Source of the DNA: Paenibacillus sp. L3-i20 | GTDB taxonomy: Bacteria > Bacillota > Bacilli > Paenibacillales > Paenibacillaceae | DNA: 64,000 nucleotides | Assembly: GCF_022180385.2 (NCBI RefSeq) | Contig: NZ_BQME02000001.1 | Span: forward strand, 1,514,975 to 1,578,974 | Direction: 5' to 3' | Part shown: piece by piece, positions 16,693 through 26,742 of the stretch | How positions within the stretch are numbered: position 1 is the stretch's first letter | How the letters are laid out: each line of letters starts with the position of its first letter | Program-made: the position numbers and the translations under genes | The notes under the pieces: model-generated | Told to the model about the DNA's origin: nothing | Databases searched by the model: none | Seen by the model: the letters and a program-made list of their open reading frames with translations, nothing else

Positions 16693-18516
16693 TTAGGAGA
16701 CATTTGAATAAAATGGAACCAGACGCTCAATGGCTGATTTGATCGTTCTTTGATCTTCGCCTATAACCTTCTCGAATCTTCTTAGTTGTAGTTCAAGCTC
16801 AGCATGATTAAGTACAATCGGACGACCTATAAAGATACGTTCATGCTGTGTTGCAGTTGTTGCCTCAGACTCAGTAAGCAGTTCCTCAAATAATTTTTCA
16901 CCTTCACGCATACCGCTAAACTCGATCTTCACATCGACATCGGGCTCAAAACCCGATAAACGAATAACGTCTCTAGCAAGATCCAATATGCGAACCGGCT
17001 CACCCATATCAAGAATGAATATTTCTCCGCCCTGTGCTAATGCACCCGCTTGAATAACTAATTGAACAGCCTCTGGTATTGTCATAAAATAACGGACCAT
17101 ATCTGGGTGGGTAACTGTGACTGGTCCTCCTGATGCAATCTGTTCCTTGAATCGGGGTATAACACTACCACGACTTCCAAGCACATTACCGAAGCGAACG
17201 GCTACAAATTGTGTTTCACTTGTTACATTGATACTCTGTATGTACATTTCTGCGATGCGTTTTGTTGCTCCCATCACACTAGATGGATTAACTGCCTTAT
17301 CAGAGGAGATCATAACGAATCGTTCCGACATATATTTATTAGCACTGTCAGCTACATTTTTTGTACCAAAAATATTGTTTTTTATCGCTTCAGAAGGATT
17401 GCGTTCCATTAGTGGAACATGTTTATGCGCTGCTGCATGAAAGACGACCTGTGGCCTAAACAAACGGAACACTTCATCTATTCGATCACGGTCTTGAATA
17501 TCAGCTATAACTGTTACCAGTTTTACATTTGGAAATTTTGCTTTTAACTCCATCTCGATTGTGTAGATACTATTTTCTCCATGACCCAGTAACAATAATT
17601 TAGCAGGCTGGATAGATGCAATTTGTCTGGAAAGCTCTGAGCCTATAGAACCGCCCGCACCTGTCACTAATACAACTTTATCCTTGACGTAACCCATAAC
17701 ACCTTCTAAATCAATGCTCACAGGTTCTCTACCAAGCAAATCTTCAACCTCTACATTTCGTAATGTATGCAAGGCGATCGTCCCAGAGATAATATCATTA
17801 ATTGCAGGAATAATCTTCACTTTCGCACCAGTAACCTTACAAATGTTAATCATATCTGTAATGTCCCCTCTACTAGAAGAGGGGATAGCGATAACTATGT
17901 CATGAATCATATGCTTTTTTACAATTTCATTAATTTCCGTTCGACTTCCTAATACAGGAAAGCCAACAACTTGCATATTTTTTTTGTAGGGATCATCATC
18001 AACAAATCCAATTAAGCAGCTTTCCTTAAACCTTTTGCTAGTTAAAATTTCTTTGGCGATTAGTGCTCCACAATCTCCAGCTCCTATAACTAGGATATTA
18101 TTGCTTTGCTCCGTCTTAGCCGTTTTATTTACTCTAATTAGTCGCCATAGAAATCTTGAACCCCCCATAAAAAGGAGCATAAGTTCTAGTGATCTTGTAG
18201 CAATAGATAAAGGAACTCTCTCACCGTATAAGAGGAATATAGCTAGATATGACAGAATCATACCGACTAATATTGCTTTGATTAACTCAATAACTTCTCC
18301 AATGCTGGCATATTGCCACATTCTCTTATACATTCTGAAAAATGCTAAGCTAACACCGCAAATCACTGTAGTCAACAATGCGTAAAAATACATTTGCTTC
18401 TCGTAGAAGGGAGGGATACTTCCATCGAAACGAAATAAATAGGATATTCCAATTGCCACCCATATAATTAAAATATCAACTACTAATATTAATAGCATTC
18501 TTTGCTTATAACTCAT
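16693..18516 (-). CDS. membrane nucleoside-diphosphate-sugar epimerase/dehydratase (EpsC/CapD/PglF-like)
   Basis: This 607-residue membrane-bound UDP-GlcNAc 4,6-dehydratase-type enzyme is the first step to 6-deoxy or amino-deoxy sugars such as bacillosamine or FucNAc. There are four N-terminal membrane helices (residues about 5-125), a Rossmann-like middle domain (VIGAGDCGALIAKEI, about 143-250) and the catalytic SDR domain (VLVTGAGGSIGSELSRQ from about 283). The active site has SSDKAVNPSSVMGATKR: as in other long-form members, Met replaces the usual Tyr of YxxxK, and the Asp and Lys of SSDKA take part in catalysis. GGAGGGAAATAAGAA precedes the ATG. It is now the first intact gene of the synthesis cluster. 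Confidence 0.88.
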   Translation of the reverse strand: MSYKQRMLLILVVDILIIWVAIGISYLFRFDGSIPPFYEKQMYFYALLTTVICGVSLAFFRMYKRMWQYASIGEVIELIKAILVGMILSYLAIFLLYGERVPLSIATRSLELMLLFMGGSRFLWRLIRVNKTAKTEQSNNILVIGAGDCGALIAKEILTSKRFKESCLIGFVDDDPYKKNMQVVGFPVLGSRTEINEIVKKHMIHDIVIAIPSSSRGDITDMINICKVTGAKVKIIPAINDIISGTIALHTLRNVEVEDLLGREPVSIDLEGVMGYVKDKVVLVTGAGGSIGSELSRQIASIQPAKLLLLGHGENSIYTIEMELKAKFPNVKLVTVIADIQDRDRIDEVFRLFRPQVVFHAAAHKHVPLMERNPSEAIKNNIFGTKNVADSANKYMSERFVMISSDKAVNPSSVMGATKRIAEMYIQSINVTSETQFVAVRFGNVLGSRGSVIPRFKEQIASGGPVTVTHPDMVRYFMTIPEAVQLVIQAGALAQGGEIFILDMGEPVRILDLARDVIRLSGFEPDVDVKIEFSGMREGEKLFEELLTESEATTATQHERIFIGRPIVLNHAELELQLRRFEKVIGEDQRTIKSAIERLVPFYSNVS

Positions 18517-18544
18517 TTCTTATTTCCCTCCACAATGGCTGCGA

Positions 18545-19000
18545 TCTACGTATACTTCCATGATGCAATAATTATTTGTACCATAATAATAGTAATAATT
18601 TTCTTAATACACTTTAAGCTTTGCATTATTTAAAGCTTTGCCGTACGCAACATCTTTTACCATTAGTTGCATCATTTGAGCATTGTTTACTTAATTTACT
18701 ATGATTTATTTGAAAGTTCATCTGCTGCAAATTCTAGCTCCGGAAATTATTGTGACACTTTATCCAATATAGCAGGTATTTTATTAATTTCTTTATATAT
18801 GGCTAACATTTATATTCGTATTAATCTGGTTAATATCTAGCTGGCTGGGCTGTAGACCGAGCAAACATTAAATTCACTATAATTTTGGTGGATGTTTCAT
18901 AAATCGGATCTTTAAAATACTTAAGACCATTGCTACTGTACATATTAGGACGTAGAAAGTGATAATTGCTATTCTTTTTAATCAGAAATCATTTATTTTA
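18545..19000 (-). pseudogene. relic of Wzz/YveK chain-length regulator, apparently joined to a BY-kinase tail
   Basis: Minus-strand frames contain, in order, RIAIITFYVLICTVAMVLS (a membrane helix), KDPIYETSTKIIVN, LDINQINTNINVSHI, IYKEINKIPAILDKVSQ, FPELEFAADELSNK and VNNAQMMQLMVKDVAYGKAL. These are successive pieces of the Wzz N-terminal domain of YveK/CapA-type proteins, in the right order but spread over all frames, with many stops. It ends with NNAKLKV, a stop, then ENYYYYYGTNNY, resembling the tyrosine cluster that ends BY-kinases (YwqD/CapB). The simplest reading is a deletion joining the front of wzz to the end of the kinase gene, followed by decay. It sits just upstream of the EpsC-like gene, the normal place for these genes. 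The Wzz part is secure; the kinase tail is tentative. Confidence 0.7.
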
Positions 19001-19125
19001 TTAAGTCTAGTTACTTATTCACTCAAAATACCCTCCATAGAATGTGGATAGGTAAGTTTATTAGGCATTTCTGAATTTATCTCCATTATATATTAACCCA
19101 TTGAATATCAATTTTATTATCAAAA

Positions 19126-19161
19126 AAAGTCTTCCTCCCATCCACATGAGAGGAAGACTTT
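19126..19161 (-). terminator. terminator of the SLH protein gene
   Basis: AAGTCTTCCTC / GAGGAAGACTT forms an 11-bp stem with a 10-nt loop, followed on the minus strand by TTTTTTGATA. It lies just past the stop at 19176. Confidence 0.9.
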
Positions 19162-19175
19162 GTTAAAAATAATTA

Positions 19176-21266
19176 CTAATTAACAAATTTGATTGCGTTA
19201 TGAATCATTACTGCAGCTTGTGCACGAGTTGCTTTACCGTTAGGTGTGAACTTACCTTTATCGCCTTGAACAAGTTTGTTCTCAGCTGCGAAAGCTACGC
19301 CTTCTTTAAGTGATGCGCTGATATCTTTTGCATCAGCGAATACTTTAAGTGCTGCATCCACATCTTTTACTGCTGCCGAACCCTTCACTGCACGTGAAAT
19401 CATAGTAGCCATTTCAGCACGAGTAATTGTAGCTTCTGGGTCAAACTTCGTTGCAGAACGTCCGTTGATAATGCCAGCTTGAACAGCTGCTGCAACATAA
19501 GGAGCGAACCAATCTGATGCATTTACATCAGCAAACTCTTCCTTAGCGGAGTTGTTGTTCAAATCTAGAGCACCAACAAGCATTTTTGCAAACTCTGCAC
19601 GAGTTACGTTATGTGATGGAGCAAATACGCCAGCGGATTTACCGTTGATTGCGCCTTTAGCTGCTACAACTTCAATTGAACGTCCCGCCCATTTTTGTAC
19701 GCTGGCAATATCGCCGAATGAAACTTTATTTTCTACTACAACATAGGAGGAGAAACCTTCACGGTTTTCTACAAGCTCACCATTACGATAGTGACCACCA
19801 ACGACTTCTAGTTTACCTTCAACAATTTTTGCTAGAGTCAATAGTTCTGTATCAACCTTAACATCTTTGTTAACTGGCAAGTGAAGAACAACTGGCTTGC
19901 TGAAGCTTGTTAATGCAACTCCACCTACAAGCAATTTAAAGTCATAAACGCTCGAAGCTGCTGCTACAGTACCTAGAACTGCTTTGTCAGCTGCAGATGT
20001 TTTAACGTTTAGTTCTACCGCTTTTGTGATATCTCCTCCAACAGGAAGGTCTACACCCAAACCGTTAACTTTAACATTAATAGTTCCTAGTTTCACTTTA
20101 ATTGCTTCAGTGATAAGTTTCTCAGACAATCCAATTACAACTTCAGCTTCTTTTACAGCGCCAAGATCAATTGTAATAGATTGTGCTGGAAGTACTGCGC
20201 CTGTCGCATCTAGTAGAGCTTTAAGAGCAGCTTCAATACCTGCGATAGCAGACAAAGCTTTGTCTTGATCTAGATCAAGCGTAGCTACTCCATTAAGTAC
20301 TTTAACTTTAGCATCGATCTTGTTGATTTTGTTGATAGCGTCTTGTGTGTTTTTAATAGCCTCAGCGATTAAAGCAGCCTTTTCTTCAGCAGTTGCTTTC
20401 TCAAGCTTAGCTTTCAATTCGCTTAGTTGTTTTTGAAGATTAACAACATCTTGAGGAACTTGAACTCCACCGCCGCCAAAACCACCATTAAATCCTGTGT
20501 TAGGACCAACTGGTTTTAGGTACTGGTATGCTGCATGAAGAGCAAGTGCTGCTTTTTTAAATACGCCTTTGTCTGCAACAGCATCATTTACTGAATTAAG
20601 TACACTTACTACATCTTCTGTGCTTACTTTGTAATGTAAGAGAACTGTTTCTAGCTTGTAAGTGCCAGTAACTGAAGCTAGAACATCTTCCATCAATTTA
20701 TCTACACCATTAGGATTTGTTAATAGTGCTTGTAGCTCTGTTAAAGTCATCTTATTTATCTTAGCCAAGAAAGTATCCTGAATAGCAATGAAATAATTTG
20801 CGATATCATCAACAGTCAGATCAACTACCCCTGCAGCAGTCGCGTATGGCTGAAGAGTACTACCATATGTTAGACGAAGATCGTTTAGCTCCTCCAGAGA
20901 CGGGCTATACGATAAGTTTATCGCAGCAAGGAAAAAGTTTTTTAACTCATCTTTTTTAGCTTGATCAGTCGTTATTTTGTTTACGATTGGAGCAGTAATT
21001 TCAATCTTTTTTGCATCAGGTATATCATTAAGCGCATTGCGAAGGACGATAACTTCATCAAGACCACCTACCGCTTTTAAAGCTTTGTAATACTCTTGAA
21101 TTCTCGTTTCAACTGACTTATTAGGGAAAGCGCTTGCTGCATAAACAACTCCGCTTACTCCCAATTTTTCTGCAAGTCCCTTGTTGCTCAATGGAATTCC
21201 TGCGAACGCTGTTAGTGCAACGCTTGCCGCAATTGTTGATACTGCTAATTTTCTTCTTAATGTCAC
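19176..21266 (-). CDS. S-layer homology (SLH) domain surface protein
   Basis: This 696-residue secreted protein has a signal peptide (LAVSTIAASVALTAFAGIPL, cleavage near VYAASA). The helical N-terminal region (about 45-245) is of unknown type, followed by a Gly-rich hinge near residue 260, a coiled coil (about 270-320), and a beta-type region (about 320-510). Three C-terminal SLH repeats (about 515-696) contain VTRAEFAKMLVGAL, FDPEATITRAEMATMISRAV and GKATRAQAAVMIHNAI. SLH repeats bind pyruvylated secondary wall polysaccharide, so the protein is held on the cell wall. The GTG start has GAGGTGA six bases upstream. It lies between two relics of the tyrosine-phosphorylation module, with its own terminator, so it is probably expressed well by itself. 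The N-terminal 500 residues match nothing I can name. Confidence 0.9.
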   Translation of the reverse strand: MTLRRKLAVSTIAASVALTAFAGIPLSNKGLAEKLGVSGVVYAASAFPNKSVETRIQEYYKALKAVGGLDEVIVLRNALNDIPDAKKIEITAPIVNKITTDQAKKDELKNFFLAAINLSYSPSLEELNDLRLTYGSTLQPYATAAGVVDLTVDDIANYFIAIQDTFLAKINKMTLTELQALLTNPNGVDKLMEDVLASVTGTYKLETVLLHYKVSTEDVVSVLNSVNDAVADKGVFKKAALALHAAYQYLKPVGPNTGFNGGFGGGGVQVPQDVVNLQKQLSELKAKLEKATAEEKAALIAEAIKNTQDAINKINKIDAKVKVLNGVATLDLDQDKALSAIAGIEAALKALLDATGAVLPAQSITIDLGAVKEAEVVIGLSEKLITEAIKVKLGTINVKVNGLGVDLPVGGDITKAVELNVKTSAADKAVLGTVAAASSVYDFKLLVGGVALTSFSKPVVLHLPVNKDVKVDTELLTLAKIVEGKLEVVGGHYRNGELVENREGFSSYVVVENKVSFGDIASVQKWAGRSIEVVAAKGAINGKSAGVFAPSHNVTRAEFAKMLVGALDLNNNSAKEEFADVNASDWFAPYVAAAVQAGIINGRSATKFDPEATITRAEMATMISRAVKGSAAVKDVDAALKVFADAKDISASLKEGVAFAAENKLVQGDKGKFTPNGKATRAQAAVMIHNAIKFVN

Positions 21267-21492
21267 GTTCTTTCACCTCTATATTTAGAATAGTTACATT
21301 CATCTAATGGATGAATGGCTTGTAAAACCAATAGTTAGTTCAATGTATTGGTATGTAGATAGCCAAATCATTGAATATATCTAGCGTTTGAATATACGAG
21401 AAATGAATTGCCGCATATTAACGCTTGATCCTGTTGTAGGTGGCTGAATACCGAATATTTTACCTCCTACTACGTTACGAGCATAGTCTTGC

Positions 21493-22164
21493 TTACAAGC
21501 AACCCATTGTTCTCTCAATGAACGAATATGCTTTACCTAAGCAAAACTCTCTCCCCGTAACATTATGAACGTCTGATAATACGATATGGTTGCAATCTTG
21601 CTTAAGCAAATTTCAATCAGACTGCTCAACCTTTTTACCAAACCCTCAAAGAATCGAATGAGAGACTACTTGTGCAAACATTCCAAGCAAGATTAACTAG
21701 ACCACTAGTCTCTCTAGGTCCTTCAATACTTCGACATTGCGTTCAGGATGGGCTATAACCAACCTGACCTTCATCATATTTAACTCATGAATAAGGTCTT
21801 CCATCGTCTTCGGAATACTTAAAGACAGCATCTCTAGCAATACATATTTCGATTCTGCTAGTGGGAGCAACTATTTTCTACTCCATTCTTCTAACAAATC
21901 GTCATGTAATCGAATCTCTTGACCCGATTCTACTAGAATTGGTATACCCTCCGCACGCAACCTCTCATTCACGAACCTAGTATGCTCCAGTACAATAGAA
22001 GCAATATTAGAATAGGTTCCATTGGCATGATGTGGTGTTGCAACTATGGTTGTAATCCCTTCAGCGCTTGCCGATCGGGCCATAGCCAAAGTATCTTCTA
22101 CACTTACTGCACCATCATCTATTCCAGGTAAAATATGAGTATGGATGTCTATCAAACGGATCAC
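21493..22164 (-). pseudogene. relic of CpsB/YwqE PHP-type tyrosine-protein phosphatase
   Basis: One minus-strand frame gives LIDIHTHILPGIDDGAVSVE, IVATPHHANGTY, ILVESGQEIRLHDDLLEEW, LLEMLSLSIPKTMEDLIHEL, VRLVIAHPERNVEVLKDLER, GFGKKVEQ and HIVLSDVHNVTGREFCLGKA. These are the metal-binding and family motifs of CpsB/CapC/YwqE (HxHxLPGxDDG, ATPH, HPERN, SDxHN) in the right order. The frame is interrupted by TAG at 21873 and 21699, TGA at 21648 and 21615 and TAA at 21495, without a frameshift until that point. A further stretch to about 21370 may be the decayed C-terminus. The first 100 codons remain open but cannot make an active enzyme. The original start was probably the TTG or GTG near 22155-22164. 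Confidence 0.9.
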
Positions 22165-22285
22165 ACTTTCAAATGGAATATAGACGCTCAGAACCAAAAA
22201 AGCTCGAACAATTCCATTCTATCACAATTAAATGGTAAATTCATCATTTTGCTTTATGTCTCGACAAGTTGCTTATTTAAACTAG

Positions 22286-22315
22286 AGTATATCCCACTTT
22301 TTCCAAACTTGTAAA
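22286..22315 (-). promoter_or_regulatory. sigma-A-type promoter of the former phosphatase/EPS operon
   Basis: On the minus strand TTTACA (22315-22310), an 18-bp spacer and TATACT (22291-22286) point toward the CpsB relic and the island. It may still drive transcription into the island, although the phosphatase and Wzz/kinase genes behind it are dead. Confidence 0.6.
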
Positions 22316-22599
22316 GTAAATTAATGTATTTTAATTTAAATGCTGAAAAACTGTTCAGCATCTGTTTATCTCATAAATACTATAGAATCTTTACAAGGAA
22401 AAAGTAAGCGCTTTGAATAACTTGTAATTTAGGGAAGAATGCAGTTGTGAATATAACCAGCAGAATACAAATCCACGTTTGAGTTTATTTAATGCTGCGA
22501 GAGTGAGGAAAAGCTCTATGACTATATAATGACGTGCAATTGAATCGGATAAGATACTTGTTTAAAAGAAGAGACGACGCCAATGCAGCAAGTTAATAT
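22316..22599. other. about 285 bp non-coding spacer
   Basis: This is A+T-rich sequence with no open frame, RNA motif or hairpin of note on either strand, at the left boundary of the lysS block. Confidence 0.4.
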
Positions 22600-22767
22600 A
22601 TGAATAAGTCAGAATACTATTACAACGTTGACCGCTACATACAATGTCGTAGCACTTATTACTATAACGATGGCAGCTTCAGATGGACGATCCAGTTTCA
22701 ATGGTCCACCTACACAACCGCAACCAGAACGTTAGAATGTACATATAGCGGTAATGTATCTAACTAA
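22600..22767 (+). other. possible 55-codon ORF or fragment of a secreted protein
   Basis: The frame begins MNKSEYYYNVDRYIQC and continues with a Tyr/Thr/Ser-rich sequence containing FRWTIQFQWSTYTTATRT, then ends at TAA. The amino acid pattern (alternating polar and aromatic residues, two Cys) looks like beta-sheet from an extracellular protein. There is no clear Shine-Dalgarno and no signal peptide, and the frame is closed by a stop just upstream. It may be the surviving end of a decayed gene. Not recognised. Confidence 0.25.
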
Positions 22768-22815
22768 TTGATGCCGACTACGCGATTTTCAAATCAATCG
22801 TAAAATCAAAAACAA

Positions 22816-22857
22816 ACAAATCCCCGTGCTGCTATATAAAGCGGCACGGGGATTTTT
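22816..22857 (-). terminator. bidirectional terminator downstream of lysS
   Basis: AAATCCCCGTGC (22818-22829) pairs with GCACGGGGATTT (22844-22855). T-rich tracts follow on both strands (TTTGTTTGTTTTT on minus, ATTTTTGC on plus). It is the natural end of the greA-lysS transcription unit and the border between the conserved block and the island. Confidence 0.85.
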
Positions 22858-22955
22858 GCAATCACGACATTTCGATTTATTTGTTAGGACAGAATAATAA
22901 CCGCGAGCAATGGTTTGCTCTAGCTTCTTACTCTTCCCATTGTTTAATCTATTTC

Positions 22956-24539
<1,584 letters not shown>

Positions 24540-24560
24540 CGAAACCGTTACTAGCGTACC

Positions 24561-25037
24561 TTATTTTTTGATATCAATAATTTTATATTGAATAATGCCC
24601 GCAGGTACGTTTACTTCAACGACTGTGCCTTGTTTCTTACCAAGTATCGCTTTACCAACGGGACTTTCGTTCGATATTTTGTTCTGCAACGGATCAGCTT
24701 CTGCTGTTCCAACGATAGCATATTCCATCGTGTCGCCGAATTCCATATCTTCAACGGTTACAATTGATCCAATGCTTACAATATCAATATCTATGTCATC
24801 ATTATTGATAATACGCGCATTCCGAAGCATCTTCTCCAGCGTAAGAACACGACCCTCGATGAAAGCTTGCTCATTTTTCGCGTCTTCATATTCAGAGTTT
24901 TCGCTAATATCGCCATAACCGATGGCCACTTTAATCCGTTCGGCCACTTCACGACGCTTAACCGACTTTAGATGCTCAAGCTCTTCTTCAAGTTTCTTCA
25001 ACCCGTCCTGAGTCAGAATGATTTGCTTATCGATCAT
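24561..25037 (-). CDS. greA: transcription elongation factor GreA
   Basis: This 158-residue GreA rescues backtracked RNA polymerase by stimulating transcript cleavage. It has an N-terminal antiparallel coiled coil with the tip acidic motif in [18 protein letters not shown] (Asp and Glu that reach the polymerase active site). The C-terminal FKBP-like domain contains [28 protein letters not shown] and a final IQYKIIDI strand. The length is typical. Its place between dusB and lysS differs from B. subtilis. It is followed by a hairpin terminator. Confidence 0.96.
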   Translation of the reverse strand: MIDKQIILTQDGLKKLEEELEHLKSVKRREVAERIKVAIGYGDISENSEYEDAKNEQAFIEGRVLTLEKMLRNARIINNDDIDIDIVSIGSIVTVEDMEFGDTMEYAIVGTAEADPLQNKISNESPVGKAILGKKQGTVVEVNVPAGIIQYKIIDIKK

Positions 25038-25249
25038 CTTTCCGATTCTCCTGTCGTGTGACTAATTTTCATACTATGTATGAATGCACTGATTCTTTAT
25101 TATATTACGCATTATTATCATCATACCTACAACTAAGAGATGCAGATTGGCATCTTGCTGATGGATTATATTGCACGATTATATTGCATGGTTTACCGAT
25201 TGTCAATCAAAGCCAATGCAACCATTATAACCATTTCACATTGCTCTGC

Positions 25250-25312
25250 AAAAAAAAAGGAATGACACAAGAAAGCGGTTGATGACGACGATTGCCTTCT
25301 AACCACTTTTGC
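25250..25312 (-). terminator. possible terminator after the dusB relic
   Basis: On the minus strand AAAGTGGTT and AACCGCTTT flank a 20-nt loop, and a run of nine T appears about 15 nt further on. It is imperfect, and the T-run is distant. Confidence 0.35.
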
Positions 25313-25316
25313 AAAT

Positions 25317-26018
25317 TTAGTGTAGAGCTTCTTCTGTCTTGCCGTTAGAGGACGTTGCCGGAGAAGCTGGATCCATCTCTACTTCCGCTTCAAAGGTTTC
25401 AATATAGTTTCGCAGAATAGCGACCATTCTGTCGCGACCCGGTTCTTCCATTATAATATCCCAATTAGCCTTACCGGTATACAATTGCTCACGTGTACGT
25501 CCATGGACACTTACAACTTTGCCGCCTGCACATTCTACAGCACGGGCATTCTCCACGGCATAGATGTGTTGATCATCCCAGCCGATACACATCTTGACCG
25601 TTACTGGCTCTTATCGACTGCATCTACAACAGCAGATATCATCTCGTATATTTTATTGGGATCAAGCAACCAACTTGCCTCAGCGTCGCACTTCGTTACT
25701 TTTGGCACAGGGCAACCTATATTAATATCGATTATATCTGCGTTAGTTTGCTTATCCACGATCTTAGCTGCTTCTACTAGCGATTCTCGGTCCCCCCGAA
25801 AATTGCAAGCTAAGCGGCTTATCACGCTCATCGACAAACAACATCTCAAGCGTACGTTTATTTCTGTGTAGAATTGCTTTGTCGCTTACCATCTCTGCGC
25901 ACACAAGCCCTGTTCCGATTTCCTTTGCAATAAGTCAAAAAGCCGGGTTACTGCATACGCCTGCCATCGGAGCGAGAACCACTCTGTTTTTCATCTCGAT
26001 GTCTCCGACTTTCAGCAT
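25317..26018 (-). pseudogene. dusB: broken dusB (tRNA-dihydrouridine synthase)
   Basis: The ATG at 26018 with GGGGGAG begins MLKVGDIEMKNRVVLAPMAG, the DusB N-terminus. A TGA interrupts NPAF*LIAKEIG, and a frameshift follows PLSLQ near 25850. The next open stretch holds ADIIDINIGCPVPKVTKC (the catalytic Cys loop; the usual NEAGAS is changed to CDAEAS). Another frameshift comes at AVDKSQ (25601), then GWDDQHIYAVENARAVECAG and VSVHGRTREQLYTGKANWD. The FMN-phosphate-binding part (VIGNGD...GRGALGNPW) is missing, and the end resumes at MVAILRNYIETFEAEVEMD. The normal gene is about 330-350 codons. At least one stop, two frameshifts and a deletion of about 130 codons make it non-functional. Confidence 0.92.
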
Positions 26019-26026
26019 GTCTCCCC

Positions 26027-26239
26027 CTACTCTTCCTTTATTGTCATAAGTTCTTCATAGCTAATTCCTAGTGTCTTTGCGATATGATTAAGCAGCTTAG
26101 GATCGTTTTTGCGAGTACCACGCTCTAGTGAACCTAGAACTGCGACTGAAACGCCTAGCTCCCTTGCCAGTTCTTGTTGCGTGTAACCTTTCAATTTTCG
26201 AAAGGCTCTGACGCGCTGCGCCAGTTGATTGTTTTCCAT
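26027..26239 (-). CDS. yazB: small XRE-family HTH regulator (YazB-like)
   Basis: This 70-residue protein is essentially one helix-turn-helix of the Cro/C1 type: LAQRVRAFRKLKGYTQQELA, then LGVSVAVLGSLERGTRK, with the recognition helix in the latter. YazB occupies exactly this slot, between folK and dusB, in B. subtilis, and its role is not established. The start overlaps the end of folK by 49 bases, with GGAAGG upstream inside folK, so its expression is tied to the folate operon. DNA target unknown; control of the operon itself is possible but unproven. Confidence 0.88.
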   Translation of the reverse strand: MENNQLAQRVRAFRKLKGYTQQELARELGVSVAVLGSLERGTRKNDPKLLNHIAKTLGISYEELMTIKEE

Positions 26240-26742
26240 AATGTAATGCCTTCCTTTCCACCCTGAAGCGCTGCTGCAGAAATCGTTGCAACCTCCTCAT
26301 GCAGAGGATGCGAGCTCGATATCACATCATGCAGAGGGACAAGCACAAACGACCGCTCCATCATACGAGGATGCGGCAGCGTCAGTTCCTCTTGATCCAT
26401 TCTGACATTATCGTATAGGAGAAGATCGAGGTCAATGGTTCTCGGTCCCCAACGTTCGTGTCGAATTCTCCCGAGGCGCCCCTCAAGCTCAAGCAACGTA
26501 TGAAGCAGCTTCATCGGCTCTAGAGAAGTTGTGACCGCAACTGCCATGTTCAGAAAAGGGGGCTGATCCGTATAGCCTACTGGATCTGTTTCGTAAATAC
26601 CCGATACGTGCATGACGCAAATATCCGGCTCGGAATCGATGAGATTGATAGCTTCCTGCAGCAGCTCCTCACGATCGCCTATATTGGAGCCAAGAGCAAT
26701 ATATGCCTCAGCTTTATGCTCGTACTGGCTTGCCATCCCCAT
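26191..26742 (-). CDS. folK: HPPK (6-hydroxymethyl-7,8-dihydropterin pyrophosphokinase)
   Basis: FolK transfers pyrophosphate from ATP to the pterin in folate synthesis. The 183-residue product shows YIALGSNIGDREELL at the start, VSGIYETDPVGYTDQPPFLN and the signature GRIRHERWGPRTIDLDLLLY, with the Mg/ATP-binding Asp pair in DLDLLLY. HPRMMERSFVLVPL follows. It overlaps folB by 29 bases and yazB by 49, a tightly packed operon. The ATG at 26742 (GGAG upstream) or the ATG two codons later could be the start. Confidence 0.95.
   Translation of the reverse strand: MGMASQYEHKAEAYIALGSNIGDREELLQEAINLIDSEPDICVMHVSGIYETDPVGYTDQPPFLNMAVAVTTSLEPMKLLHTLLELEGRLGRIRHERWGPRTIDLDLLLYDNVRMDQEELTLPHPRMMERSFVLVPLHDVISSSHPLHEEVATISAAALQGGKEGITLWKTINWRSASEPFEN

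Noticed and set aside
21871-22197. 108-codon open frame as a small functional phosphatase
   Set aside because: The same frame continues past the TAG with the rest of the CpsB family motifs, so it is the first part of a broken gene.
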